Part shown: piece by piece, positions 12,002 through 23,661 of the stretch
How positions within the stretch are numbered: position 1 is the stretch's first letter
Layout of the letters: every line of letters begins with the position of its first letter
Origin: Pseudocercospora fijiensis CIRAD86
Taxonomy: Eukaryota > Ascomycota > Dothideomycetes > Mycosphaerellales > Mycosphaerellaceae
Assembly: GCF_000340215.1 (NCBI RefSeq)
Contig: NW_006921534.1
Location: 6,499,450-6,563,449, forward strand
Reading direction: 5' to 3'
Length of the DNA stretch: 64,000 nucleotides
The notes under the pieces: model-generated
The model's input: only the letters and a program-made list of their open reading frames with translations
The model's database searches: none
Told to the model about the DNA's origin: nothing
Program-made: the position numbers and the translations under genes

Positions 12002-12326
12002 GTAAGTATAATAGGCCTAAGTATATCCCCTTTTTTTTTATTCTTTTTTTCCTTTACCGTTATATCGATTCTACTTAAAAGATAAAACTTTAGGTATATA
12101 CCTATTCTACGCGTTAAATAGGTACGTACCTAAAGTTTCCTTAAAACACTACGATTTAGGTATACGCCTTAAGTTAACTCTAAAGATAAAACTTTAGGTA
12201 TATACCTATTCTACGTATTAAATAGGTGCGTACCTAAAGTTTCTTCGAAGGTTTATAATTTAGGTATATGCCTAAAGTTTCTATATTCTTAATTCTCCTC
12301 TTTAAAATAGTACTAAGTTATTATAG
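12002..12326 (+). repeat. SNF2 intron 1 carrying two palindromic repeats
   Basis: The intron has donor GTAAGT (12002) and acceptor TTATAG (ending 12326), and the flanking exons are in phase. It contains two near-identical palindromes, about 12085-12138 and 12188-12242, each with arms AAACTTTAGGTATATACCTA and TAGGTACGTACCTAAAGTTT around a loop near TTCTACG. Two half copies lie at about 12152-12176 and 12258-12282. An oligo-T run follows the donor. Confidence 0.7.
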
Positions 12327-13286
12327 CGAATATTTAGTAAATATAAGAGCGCGTCGGCTAAGTATACTAGACCCCTAGTAGGCATTCGCCGTAAGGCTAG
12401 ACCGACTAAGCGTAAGAGTAAACAGCCCGTTTTATTAGAATACGTTAGCGATAGCGAAGACGCCTAAGGTTTAGACGATATAGTAGAGTAAGACCCTAAT
12501 AACGACGTCGATAAGATAGATATCGACGAGAAAGATAACAGTAACTAGTAGAGCTACCGACTCTAGCTTACGCCTAATAAGATCCTTAAGACTATCTCTA
12601 GCTTTACTAAAGGCTAGATTAAGGTTAAGAGTATAATAGCGGAGGACGACGACGTCGTAGATCGCGCTCTTTCGGGCCCGCGCTATCCTAATACCGTTAA
12701 GAGCAACCTAAAGCGTATAGCCTTTATCTATATCCGCGCTATATAGAAGATAAAGGTTATTCTAGACTCCCTCGATTCTATAATCGATCGGCTAGATCTA
12801 GCGTATATTCCTACGTTCTTCGTAGGCACTTCTACTACGCTTTATAGACCTACTCTCTAGCTAGTCTACCTAGTCCTAGGCCTAGATATATACGGAAAAG
12901 ACCTCTATCGAGGACTACTAAACGCCTCGGTTAACCTATTACTCGAGCTAATAAGGATCTCTCGCGTCGCTACTACTACTATCCCGGTCTATATCGACCC
13001 GAAGGCTAGCCGAGTAAATACTAAAGAGTAGGAAGAGCGTATAGGCAATATTATAGAGATATTACTAAACCTCGTTAAGAAGGGTCTATACGATAGATCT
13101 ACTACTACGGAGATATAGCGTATACAAGGTAATACCGATCCGAATACTATACTTAAGACGTTCGATATTTTGTCTAAGCGCGGTAATATAAATCTAGGGA
13201 CTAGCCTATGCCTAGATAACTTTGCTAATAATAAGGCGCGCATCGCCTATATTAACAATATTATCCTTACTACCGGTAGCGCGCGT

Positions 13287-13291
13287 CTATA
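13287..13291. repeat. Target-site duplication of Gypsy-1 (left)
   Basis: CTATA, repeated at 20255-20259. A 5-bp duplication fits Ty3-type integrase. Confidence 0.85.
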
Positions 13292-13637
13292 TATTACGGA
13301 TCTAATTAGTTAGAGTCCTTATATAATCTTAGAGCGACGCTAAGACTAGTAGGCTAAGCTATCGCTCTATCTGACTAGGAGCGATAGGAGCGGTCGAGAG
13401 CGATAGCGTCGCTTACGTCGCTTACGACTACAGACAAGATATCTCCTTTGTATTTAGGAACGCCGGAATGCCCTTATAGCTCGAGGCGTTTAACTTATGT
13501 TACCTACTTACTAATTGGAATTACCTTTATACTAATTATTCTGTCTCTGCCTCCCGCTTATATTAGCCTCTCTAAAGAAGCCTCGGCTTGTATATAATAA
13601 GAAGTTACCTAACGATCTGTCGCGAGTAACCGTAATA
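13292..13637 (+). repeat. Gypsy-1 5' LTR
   Basis: 346 bp, near-identical to 19909-20254. It begins TATTACGGATC and ends CCGTAATA; the paired LTR ends CCGTAACA, which shows the CA terminus. Confidence 0.92.
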
Positions 13638-13739
13638 CTTTAAACGCCCTTAGGATAAGTGCCTTATTACAAGTCGGAAGGGGAACTCCCGCCTCTAGCG
13701 AGATAGGCAGTACTCGACGTACTACCTCTAGTATTAGTA

Positions 13740-14600
13740 ATGCACTAGGAACCTATACTAGAAACGATTCTCTTAAGATCGGAAAGCTAGACTTTTATTA
13801 TAGCGACCGAGACAAGTTCGATACCTAGGTTAGCTAGATAGATATATATTTTATATTTAACTAGGTTTAAGATAACTTAAAGCTAGTCTTCGCAACGACG
13901 TTTATACGAGGCAGGGCTTAGCATTAGGTTAAACTATTTCTTAGGACCTATCTAGATAGTAACGAAACCGACAATTCGGATAGAATCTTCGCAAGCTACG
14001 AAAATCTTAAGCGTACGATAAAGAAGGTCTTTAGATCTTCTAACGAGGTTGCTACCGCAGTTAGGGTTATCTAACACTTAACTTAGAAGGGGTTATATAC
14101 CGATTACGCCGCTAAATTTTAGGAATACGCCTAACTTACGGATTAGGACGACGAAGCTCTTATAACAATGTATCGGCGAGGTCTTAAGGATAACGTTAAA
14201 GACGAGCTTATACGCGACGGTAGAAAAATAGATAATATAGGAACATTAGTTAAGGTTACGATCGATCTCGATAATAGGCTCTACGAACGAGCTTTAGAAC
14301 GACGCTACGATTCTAAGACTTCTAGAAAAGCTAGTTATACTCCTAGATACGATAATAGACGAAATTATAGTACCTACGATAAGCTAAAGGGGAACAACTA
14401 CTATAGTACGCAACTAATAGAGCTAGACGCTACCTAGAAGGGTCGAGCAATTAAAGGAAAAAAAAGGCAAGAGTTCGCCTAAGAAAGCAGGAAGATTAAC
14501 TTGCTATACGTATAGCAAGGAAGGCTATATAGTACGGAACTGCCGCGGTAAGAACATAGTACGACGCGAACAGTTTAATATAATATAACGAAAGGACTCG
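13740..14600 (+). pseudogene. Gypsy-1 gag
   Basis: The gag frame contains a capsid-like region (IGKLDFYYSDRDKFDT, then a retrotransposon-gag segment with RGRA and LFLRTYLD). A preserved stop-free stretch at 14168-14437 starts MYRRGLKDNVKDELIRDGR. A zinc knuckle follows at about 14500-14550, reading CYTY-SKEGYIVRNC where CxxCxxxGHxxxxC is expected; one Cys and the His are now Tyr. Gag packages the element RNA. At least ten in-frame TAG/TAA codons interrupt it. Confidence 0.8.
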
Positions 14601-15041
14601 GGTAGAGAAGGCTACCGAATAATAGTAGAGCTATACTCTATTAATAACGCGCCGAGGACCTACGTAGAGGTCGTAAAGAAAGAGCTACGACAAATCTATA
14701 TAATAGTACGACGACAAGAACCCGTATATAGAACTCTTTACTAGAGATTCTATTACGACGACTAATGCTAAATTTATTATTCTGCTAAAATAGAAGTAGG
14801 ATTCTTCCTTTAGATTAGGCGACTCGTACGAGAAGATACGAAATCCTAGTTAGAAGAAGAAACGATTAATAAATCTTGCTTAGATACCGACGATAAAGAA
14901 AACCGAGATCCGGAAGCTTTATTCCCTCCCGGGGAGGAGTTAGGAGCTATCCTAGAAGTACCGGAGTCCCTTTAGCAAGAGGAGGAATAGTAAGAAGATT
15001 TAGAAGGAAGTCTAGATACCGAGGAAGAAACTACGAATAAA

Positions 15042-15169
15042 GAAAGTAAAGACGAATTCGGGATTAACGACGATACGATCCTTACGTTTATAATAGATAT
15101 ACCTAGAAAGTAAAGACGAATTCGGGATTAACGACGATACGATCCTTACGTTTATAATAGATGTACCTA
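15042..15169 (+). repeat. 64-bp tandem duplication inside Gypsy-1
   Basis: The segment 15042-15105 (beginning GAAAGTAAAGACGAATTC) is repeated at 15106-15169 with a single A/G difference near its end. Because 64 is not a multiple of three it shifts the reading frame between gag and protease. Confidence 0.85.
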
Positions 15170-15599
15170 TAGTAGCGCGAACAATCGCCTTATATCTAGT
15201 ACGCAAATACGAGGAAATGTTTCTAGAGGTTAACGGATAACGGAAGGTAGATCCTGCCTAATTTAATCATTTCTAGATAAGCTTACGGGCAAAATTCTAG
15301 AATTACCCCTAGATACCTATAGACTATACGTACTATAACTTCATTACGGAGCGAGTACCGATAGGAAGTATAATTACGCCCTACGGATACGTCCTACCCG
15401 ACGAAAGGACGATTATTACTTAAGATATACGTTAGACGGTCTAGCGATTAAATTAGCAATACCGAAAGGCTATAGTAGCGTAGGGACGGGATGTATATAA
15501 CGATACCCTCGAGGAAAAATTATATACCGAAGAAGTACGAACAGTAGGACTACGGATCCGTAACTAGTTAGAACAACGTTAGGCTACTAATTAGTCGGG

Positions 15600-18500
15600 A
15601 AACGGACTAACTCTCTAGATTAGAGCGCTTTAAGAGAGTTCCTTAATACCGAAAGCGCTTAAGCATTAATAGCAGTCTTCCGTATAAAAGTTATCGTTAA
15701 CGGGCACCTAACGAGTGCATTAATAGATTCCGGAGCGAGCGGGAACTTTGCCTCCGAATTATTCGTTAAAAGCCGAGGGATCGCAACCCGAAGTAGAAGA
15801 GAAGGAGCGTATAAACTTATAGTAGTAGATAGGTTACCGCTACCTAGTATAGAACGAGAAACGATACTGTTACTACTAGCTATCTAATAGCACTACAAGG
15901 AGATTGTCTTAGATATTACTAATATAGCTAGTTATAATATTATATTAGGTATACCTTAGTTAAGAAAGTATAACCTAGTCGTAGACTAGAGAAGAGGAGT
16001 ACTTATATTTAAGGAATGCGACTATATAATCGGTATTTAACCTATATAGCGGTAGCGTTCGTAGGCAGATAAGATTAACAAACGTAGGGCGACTCGTAAG
16101 ACGTTTACGTCGATAGGAATTACGGAGAACCGTATTTAACCCGGATCGACACTACCGTTAGGTTAGGAGGGTTATAATAATAATTACGGGAAGGATAGAA
16201 GTTATACGCTATCGAAGAATAAAACTAGAATCTCGGACCTAGACATTCCTAAAGAGTATAGTAAGTAGAAGCGACTCTTTAAAGAGGAGAGAGGCAAGGT
16301 AGCCTTACCTAAACACTAACTATAGGATTATAAGATACACTTATAGCCTAGGAAAGAGCCTCTATAGGGACCCTTATACGCAATGTCTAAGAAAGAGCTT
16401 AAAACCCTAGACAAGTAGCTAAAGGAGAAATTAGAAAAAGGCTAGATACGGAAGTCGATATCCTCGGCAGCCTTACTAGTAATGTTCGTTCCGAAGGCCG
16501 GATTAGACGAAGGACGGCTAGTAGTCGATTTTAGACGACTTAACGACATTACAATTAAGAATCGGTACCTACTACCGAACATCGAAGAAATGCAAGACCG
16601 ATTAACTAGATTAGACTAGTATACGAAGATTGACCTATACGATACGTTTTACGTAATACGTATAGTAGCTAGATAGGAATAGATAACAGCATTCCGAACA
16701 AGATATAGGCTTTACGAATTCTTAGTTATACCTATAGGACTTACAAATGCCCTAGCGTTATATTAAGACCTTATAAACGAAGTCCTCCGAGACCTTCTAG
16801 ATATATACGTTATCGTATATATAGACGATATCTTAGTCTATACTAAGGGAGCTCTCGCGGACTATATACGAATAGTATAGGACGTCTTTAAACGATTTAC
16901 TTAAGTAGGATTTAAGACTGCACCTAAGAAATGCGAATTCTATAAGAAGGAAGTTAAGTTCCTAGGATTTATTATTAGTACTATAGGAATTAGGATCGAT
17001 CTAGAAAAACCTAAGTTAATATAGGAATAGCTAACGCCTATATGCGTTAAAGACGTACAATCATTCCTAGGATTAGCTAACTATAATAGAAAATTCATCG
17101 AGGGCTACTCTAAGATAGCGGTACCCCTTACGGAGCTTATAAAGAAAGACAAGAAATAGAACTAGAGTACGAAGGAAGACGAAGCGTTTAGGTAGCTAAA
17201 GAAGTAATGCGTTTCTACGCTAACGCTACGATTATTCGATAGGAATAAGGCGGTCTAGATAGAAACAGACGCGTCGGATAGGGCTATAGGAGCATGCCTT
17301 ATATAGGAGCATAACGGGAAACGATATCTAGTAGCCTATTACTCGAGAAAGATATTACCCGCGGAACAGAACTACGATATCTATAATAAGGAGCTACTTG
17401 TAATAGTTGCATTACTATAATACTAGCGAGTATACGCGGAAGGAGTACTAAGTCTTACGATTCTTTCTAATTATAAGAATCTAACTTACTTTACTACGAC
17501 TAAAGTACTAACCCGAAGATAGGCCCGCTAGTCGGAGCTACTAGGACAGTACAAGTTCGAAATCCGCTATACCCTATAACGCGAGAACGGACGAGCCGAC
17601 GTACTAAGCCGCCGTAGCGACTATATAGAGGGTTACGAACTAGTGCAGCAGCAGATATTAAAAGCAAACTAAGACGGAAGCCTTAGTACTAATACAAAAG
17701 AATTTAACTACGTTATACGAGTTCTTTAGGACATAGAAGAACAGTTCCTAATCGAATATAGGAAGTACTAAGTACCTAAGGAACGAGTTACGGAGTGTAT
17801 ACGACAATACTACGACGGACTAGAAAATAGACACCCTAGAGTTTCAAAGACAATAGAACTAGTTAAGCGAAGCTTCGGATTCCTATATACACGACAACGA
17901 GTTCTAGAATATATTAAGAAATGTCTATAATGTTAGCGTAACAAGGCTAATAGATACGCTAGATATAGACATATCTAATTTAGGACGCTACTAGATAAAC
18001 TATAGGACGAAGTTATAATAGACTTTATTACGAAACTACCGAAGTCTAAGGATCTAGTTATAGGACATAGCTACGATATAATACTTGTTATAGTCGATAG
18101 GCTTACGAAATATATATACTTCATTCCTGCTAACGAAGCAAGTACGGCAGAGTAACTCGGATACCTCGCACTAGATAGACTTGTACGATACTACGGATTT
18201 CTAAAGACCTATATTACGGATAGAGACAAGCTCTTTACGTTAAACTACTAGAAGACGCTTACAGCGACACTTAGAATTAAGTATAAGCTATTAACGGCAT
18301 ACTAGCTACAGATAGACGGCTAAACGGAAGTCAAGAATTAGGCCTTAGAGGTATACTTACGGTACTACGTTAATTACGCACAAAACAATTAGGCATCGCT
18401 ATTGCCTATAGCACAACTTGCACTAAACAACTAATAATCTAAGACTACGAAAGAGACACTATTCTTCGCTAATTTTAGGAAACATCCGTAGCTATTCGGG

Positions 18501-19060
18501 GAACAGTATTTGTAGTATCTATATACGGACAAAGCGATAGTCGCTTTAGAAGACTTAAAGTAGGTATATAAAGAATTGCAAAAGGCAATTGCCGAGTCTT
18601 AGGAAAAGATTACGGGACTATATAATGCTAAACGAAAAATGGCACCTTAGCTAAAGAAGGGGGATAAGGTCTACCTCCTAATAAAGAATCTAAAAACCCG
18701 GAGATCGACTAAGAAACTAGACTACGTTAAAGTCGGGCCATTTTTGATTAATAAGCCTAAAGGACTAGTTAATTACCGACTTAAACTACCGGACGACGCG
18801 AAAATCTACCTAGTATTCTATATCTCTATACTAGAACCTACAGACGCCGAAACACCGTATTAAGAAACATTTCACTTCTAACCTAAGGAAGAAAATAAGT
18901 TTAAAGTCGAGAAAATCCTAGATTAGTAAGGTTAGAAATACCTTATTAAATAGAAAGGATACCTACATTTAGAAAACACTTAGGAACTAAAAGAAAACCT
19001 ATAGAACTATTAGCAGATAATTAAAAAATATCAAAACCGGACAAAAAAGAAATAACTAGT
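15600..19060 (+). pseudogene. Gypsy-1 pol: protease, RT, RNase H, integrase, chromodomain
   Basis: Protease: DSGASGNF at about 15727. Reverse transcriptase: GLDEGRLVVDFRRLND, then the YIDD box in YVIVYIDDILVYTKG at about 16805-16850. RNase H: IETDAS and AYYSRKILPAEQNYDIYNKE at about 17260-17400. Integrase: a CxxC-like region near 17920, ITDRDKLFTLNY at about 18210, then a TEVKN segment near 18330. Chromodomain: KVEKILD followed by KYLIKQKGY-type residues at about 18905-18965, typical of chromoviruses, which use it to direct integration to marked chromatin. Premature TAG/TAA codons replace Gln/Trp throughout. Confidence 0.9.
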
Positions 19061-19137
19061 ATAGGAATTGAACCTACGACCTCTTAGACCCTATCGATTA
19101 TAGCGCCTTAGAGTTCTTAACGACCTAGGGTAGTATA
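19054..19137 (-). tRNA. tRNA-like relic between pol and 3' LTR of Gypsy-1
   Basis: The minus strand contains a perfect Pol III B box, GGTTCAATTCC, preceded by a TCTAAGGCGC segment like the D-arm region of class II (Leu/Ser) tRNAs. The T-arm can pair (GTAGG with CCTAT), but the acceptor and anticodon stems do not pair well. It is best read as a decayed tRNA or tRNA-derived insertion rather than a working tRNA. It starts within about 10 bp of the end of the chromodomain frame. Confidence 0.35.
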
Positions 19138-19369
19138 GCTCGAGGAGCGGGGACTCTAATAGCGTATCTAGCAACTATGTCTTTTGTAGCTAAGAATTAT
19201 ACTACTAGACTAACTAGCTAGAAGATAAAATAGATAGAAAACATTAAAAATATATACCTTTAGAATACTAGACTCTCGGCACTCCTACTAGGGATTGTAG
19301 AGATAGGCTAGGATATCCTATCTAGACGACTCTAGTTATAAGGCGACATCTATAATCGGCTATCTAGGG

Positions 19370-19725
19370 GAAACGGCTCGTTAGTAGGTAACGAGAATAT
19401 TATCGGCTCTATAGGCGAAGAGCCTAGCTCTCTTTCGAGCTCCTCCGCCTATTAAATAGAGGCTTCCTCTGCCTTAAGAGCTTATATCTCCCGATCCTCC
19501 TTTATACGTAGCGACTTGCGTAAGCGACGGACCTTTACGCGGTGCTCGGAAAGCTTCTACGTAAGGAGGTCCTCCTCCTCTTCGGCCGCTTCGAGATCTT
19601 TAGCTATCTTTAGGCGCGCCTTCCGGATTTTTTTATACTCTATACGAGTAACTTGCATATTATAGGACTAGCCGTATAGGGCGCACTCGGAGCAGCGACT
19701 AGAACGAAGATTGACTTTATAGGGT
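19370..19725 (-). pseudogene. Antisense frame in Gypsy-1 (Cys pair plus coiled coil)
   Basis: On the strand opposite to gag-pol a frame of about 115 codons has a short Cys segment (SSRCSECALYG), a VTRIEYKKIRKARLKIAKDL segment, an acidic EAAEEEEDLLT run and a basic VRRLRKSLRIKEDREI helix. This has strong heptad character and looks like a coiled coil. Stops are again TAG/TAA. Antisense frames between pol and the 3' LTR occur in some fungal Ty3 elements. The function is unknown to me. Confidence 0.5.
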
Positions 19726-19894
19726 TTACCGGCCTGTTCGTAATAAAAGTAGCGGATTAGTATTTCGAGGCAGTCGGCGAGGATATTATTTGCGATATTT
19801 TCCTTACGCTAGCGAGAAGACAAGTCCTTAGATAACTTTAGTATAATAAAGAAGTTAGAATTAGAAAGTCCCGGAATAAGGGACTATTCCGCTT

Positions 19895-19908
19895 AAGGAG
19901 GGGGATAG
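19895..19908 (+). other. Polypurine tract of Gypsy-1
   Basis: AAGGAGGGGGATAG immediately precedes the 3' LTR, in the position of the plus-strand DNA primer. Confidence 0.7.
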
Positions 19909-20254
19909 TATTACGGATCTAATTAGTTAGAGTCCTTATATAATCTTAGAGCGACGCTAAGACTAGTAGGCTAAGCTATCGCTCTATCTTACTAGGAGCG
20001 ATAGGAGCGGTCGAGAGCGATAGCGTCGCTTACGTCGCTTACGACTATAGACAAGATATCTCCTTTGTATTTAGGAACGCCGGAATGCCCTTATAGCTCG
20101 AGGCGTTTAACTTATATTACCTACTTACTAATTAGAATTACCTTTATACTAATTATTCTGTCTCTGCCTCCCGCTTATATTAGCCTCTCTAAAGAAGCCT
20201 CGGCTTGTACGTAATAAGAAGTTACCTAACGATCTGTCGCGAGTAACCGTAACA
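19909..20254 (+). repeat. Gypsy-1 3' LTR
   Basis: 346 bp, paired with 13292-13637, followed by the CTATA target duplication at 20255-20259. Confidence 0.92.
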
Positions 20255-20756
20255 CTATATCTGTAGCTTTTTAGCGATCCTACTAAGATCGAGCGCGTAG
20301 GGTTCGATACTATAATACCTAAGGTTAATATAGGCGAAGTATAAGAATTCTAATAGCGTTACGCCGAAAACACTAATAATAAGCGTACTAGCGCCTATAA
20401 TACCGATAGTACCCTAATTATCGATAGTAAGATATTTACGCTTATTAACTCCGCTATAAACTAGAAGAGCGCTAAGGTACCTATATTCGACGACGCCTAT
20501 ACTACGCTCGATATTACGCCTAAAATATTAAGCGTACTAGACGGCTTTGCTAGGTTAGGATTTAGGGCTATATACTACGGGCTAAGCTTATAGCCTTAGT
20601 AGGTAACTAGTATAGCGTACCTTAAGCGTATAATACTCTCTTCTACTCGGTTCGCTATTATAGGCGACGACGTTAGCCTCGGTAAGACTATTTAGGTCCT
20701 CGTTACGATCTACGAAATAGCGAAAGAGACTACCCGCTAGATTAAGGTCTACGATA

Positions 20757-20923
20757 GTAAGCTTTCTCTACGATTTATTACAAAACTTTAGGTACGTACC
20801 TATTCTTGCGAGATTTAGGTACGCGCCTAAAGTTTTATTATTTCCGATTATTATAATTTTTAGATATACGCCTAAAGTTCCTTCCTACTAACGAAACTTT
20901 TACTAACTTTTCTTCTTATATAG
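20757..20923 (+). repeat. SNF2 intron 2 carrying a palindromic repeat
   Basis: Donor GTAAGC at 20757, branch-like TACTAAC at about 20901, acceptor TATAG ending 20923; codon phase is kept (A|AC). The palindrome is at about 20782-20836, with arms AAACTTTAGGTACGTACCTA and TAGGTACGCGCCTAAAGTTT. A half copy follows at about 20853-20871. Confidence 0.75.
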
Positions 20924-22343
20924 ACAAAGTCCGTACCTATATAAGCTTCGTAATAACTACGGCTATTAATAAGTACCTAGAAGACTATCCCGACTAGTTC
21001 CCTCTTAACTAAACGCCTAAAAGGAGTAATATTATCGAGAAGATATAAGCGAGCGACGAGGCATTTAATTATAATGCCTCTATAAATAAGGCTAGAGCGG
21101 AGCTTAGTCTACGCCCTAAGTACCGCCTACCGATTATCGTCTACCTACTAAATAGTCTTACTACTTAGCTTACTAATACTAGTATATACTTCTACGATCT
21201 AGATAGTAACCGTTCTAAGTATATCTATATATATACGTTCTATTTACTCGGTATTAAGAAGAATTAGCGAGATAATTAGTTTACTAAGTCTACGCCTATC
21301 CCTACGAACCTCGAGGCTCTAAAGAGTTAGTTAGCTACCTAGAACGGCGATAACGAATAGACATCGCGCAATCTAGTACTTACTATCTACTAAGTACTAC
21401 CTAGATAGATCCTCGAGGTCGGATCGACCGTTAGGGTCTCTAAAAAGCGAACTATAGCTATTAACGAAGATAACGAGGACGTCGACGGCCTTGCGGGCGA
21501 TATCTTAGACGACGAGGATAGAGGCACTACGCTTACCGACCTCTAGTAGGCAGACCTTATAATATTAAACGTTCTACTTATCCCCGAGGACTCGTTCTCT
21601 CTTATCGCGGCCGACGAGGGTTATACGGTAGGCAATCCTAAGGCTAATTAGACCGACGTACTATATAAGTTACGACCGTAGAATAGTATAGCTATTATTA
21701 CTACTATAGTTATTCGCAACTACGTATATAATATAGCGTCGATTATCCGCTTTAGTTAGCGCTAAGTTAAGAACCTCCTAGATTTAGGTTCTAACCTTAA
21801 GAAGAATAGCCTAGACGTCGATAAATATAAACGTCTATCTTATAAGTTCGAGATACTCTACGACCGTAACTAGAGCAAGATTCTAGATACCCTATATAGG
21901 GTTATAGGCTGCCCGGATCTCCTACTTAACTAGTACTACCTAGCCGCGCTCTATCCTAAAGCGATCTATAAGGCGATAGATAGTACGATAAATATCGGCT
22001 TCGTAATACTACTACTTCTAAGTCTAGTCTAAATCCGCCGTATTAAGGGCTAAACGATCGTCGCGAATAGCGTCGACTATCGTATCGGTACCGATATCCT
22101 ACCTATATACTTCTATAATATCGAGATTCGTATAAACGATACTAGCTATACGATCTATAATAGAGCCTATAGGTAGTTTACTAATATAGTAGATAGTAAG
22201 CGTCTCTATACTATAAACGAAGACGATAAGACCGGTTACGCTACTAGCCTACGCCGTTAGCTTATACTAACCTCTAATAACCCTATTAGCTCGGTTATAC
22301 TAAGACGCCGCCTAGATACGAGCACTAAGCTTATTAACTTATT

Positions 22344-22443
22344 ATAAGTTTTCTAAAACTTTAGGTATATACCTTTTTTAGCTACGATTTAGGTATATAC
22401 CTAAAGTTTCTATATTTTAGATATTGCTAACCTTTTATTATAG
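22344..22443 (+). repeat. SNF2 intron 3, almost wholly a palindromic repeat
   Basis: A 100-nt intron with donor now ATAAGT (GTAAGT after RIP of a preceding T), branch-like GCTAAC and acceptor TTATAG ending 22443; codon phase is kept (TT|G). The palindrome at about 22356-22410 fills more than half of it. Confidence 0.75.
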
Positions 22444-23552
22444 GACTAATAGGTCTATCGACCCTTTTACGTACCTTTATATATCCCTTAAGGGCGACCT
22501 CTAGATACTACCGCCCTCGGATCGATTTAGCTACCTTAACTTCCTCTACCGCGTATCCCCGAAGTATTATACTTTCTTAGAGATCCTCCGAAATATCGTA
22601 CTTATCGAGTTGCTAAAAATCGTAGTCTAGGCCTACGAACCTATCTCGCTCTTAATTATCGAGGCTATTTGCGGCCTACTCTAGATCCTATATATTATAA
22701 TCCGCGCTAGTATTAGCAATCGTAGCCGCGTCCTAGCCGAGCGCGCCTTCCTAAACGACCCTAGCGTTCGTATTATAATTATCTCTTCGCATATAGGAGC
22801 CGAGTCCGCTAACTACTAGAAGGCAGCTTACTTTATAGTTATACTCGACGCCGTTTCGTTCCGTATTAAGTACTAAGCTAGCGGTCGACTTTACCGTATA
22901 GGCTAAGAATACGATATAACGGTCTATATCTTAAATATCGACGAAACTATCGATTAGGCCTTATAGTACAAGTACGAAGTGCGGTTCCTTAAGTAGATTC
23001 GCTCTATTTATACCCTTAGCCCGGAAGATATAGAGGTTATTATACGAGACTATCTATTCTAAAATAACGATACTAAATAACGCGAAAACGACGCTATAGA
23101 GGAGCCGACCGGCCTCGTTTAAGAGTCTATCGAGACGCGTATTTATACGGTTATAGCCGACGCCCTACTACGTACTATATATAGCGTACGCTCTCCTCGT
23201 ACTAATCCCGTATAGGCTAATATTATAGATCCTACTAGAAAGAATACGTTGCCGAACGAGACGCTATTCCGTTTAGTATATAGCGGTATAGTTGCTCGTA
23301 AGGTTATCGGATAGATCTAGGATAGGAAGAGAGAAGGCGACGACTAGCTCGTTAATAAGGACCTACCTCCCGATTAAGTAGATAAGCTCGAGGTTAAGCT
23401 AGTCGCTAAGTATATCGAGGACCGCTAGTACCTCTAGCGTAAGACTAGGCTACTAACTATCTAATAAGATAAGGTTAATAATATCGTATAGTATTGCGCC
23501 GACTAGCTTATATATAGAGATACTATAAGGCTAGTATACTTAAGTAGAACCG

Positions 23553-23661
23553 GTATATTCTCCTATTTAAACTTTAGGTATATACCTATTATTATACACT
23601 TTAGGTATATACCTAAAGTTTCTTCTTAATGTTTCTAAGTTAATACTAATAACGATTATAG
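23553..23661 (+). repeat. SNF2 intron 4 carrying a palindromic repeat
   Basis: Donor GTATAT (probably GTATGT before RIP) at 23553, branch-like ACTAAT and acceptor TTATAG ending at 23661, exactly where the Gypsy-2 LTR begins. The exon resumes at 45410 in phase (G|AT). The palindrome is at about 23569-23622. Confidence 0.7.
23658..23661. repeat. Target-site duplication of Gypsy-2 (left)
   Basis: ATAG, repeated at 45406-45409. Only 4 bp can be supported. It coincides with the intron 4 acceptor. Confidence 0.6.

Larger units (their letters stand above)
11513..13291 (+). pseudogene. SNF2-like ATPase pseudogene, exons 1-2 (5' portion)
   Basis: Exon 1 (11513-12001) probably began with ATG GCT, now ATA GCT. 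It encodes a lysine-rich N-terminus, then LVGDQFVRIITKLELVFKYF just before a GTAAGT donor at 12002. Exon 2 resumes in phase at 12327 after a TATAG acceptor and runs to the Gypsy-1 insertion at 13291. It is rich in charged residues, includes an acidic SDSEDA segment, and has no catalytic motif; those lie in the segment at 20260 onward. All stops are TAG/TAA at former Gln/Trp codons. Deleting Gypsy-1 and one CTATA restores a continuous frame into 20260. Confidence 0.65.
13292..20254 (+). mobile_element. Gypsy-1: Ty3-type chromovirus LTR retrotransposon
   Basis: The element is 6,963 bp, with 346-bp LTRs, 5-bp target duplications, and gag, protease, RT, RNase H, integrase and a chromodomain in the standard Ty3 order. 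It lies in exon 2 of the SNF2-like pseudogene. The LTRs differ at about seven positions, mostly transitions in CA/TG context. The ends read TATTACGG and CCGTAACA, that is TG...CA with the first G lost by RIP. All frames carry TAG/TAA. It also has an antisense frame and a tRNA-like segment between pol and the 3' LTR. Confidence 0.92.
20260..23552 (+). pseudogene. SNF2-like ATPase pseudogene, exons 2 (end) to 4: helicase core
   Basis: The end of exon 2 carries the Walker A motif as GDDVSLGKTI at about 20665-20695 (SNF2 motif I is usually DexGLGKT), then LVTIYEIAKE. Exon 3 is 20924-22343. Exon 4 (22444-23552) carries the helicase C-terminal lobe: RIIIISSHIGAESANYQKA (motif V) and YQASGRLYRIGQEYDITVYI (motif VI, usually QaxGRxxRIGQ). 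Splice phases at all junctions agree. The family uses ATP to remodel chromatin or DNA-protein complexes. I did not find a clear DEAH box. The insert between the lobes is long. TAG/TAA replace Gln/Trp throughout. Confidence 0.75.

Noticed and set aside
12989..13243. Minus-strand open frame of 84 codons
   Set aside because: It is the shadow of exon 2 of the plus-strand SNF2-like pseudogene, which has protein-like sequence in phase on both sides.
15012..15206. Minus-strand open frame of 64 codons
   Set aside because: It lies over the Gypsy-1 tandem duplication and opposes the gag-pol frame; it has no independent support.
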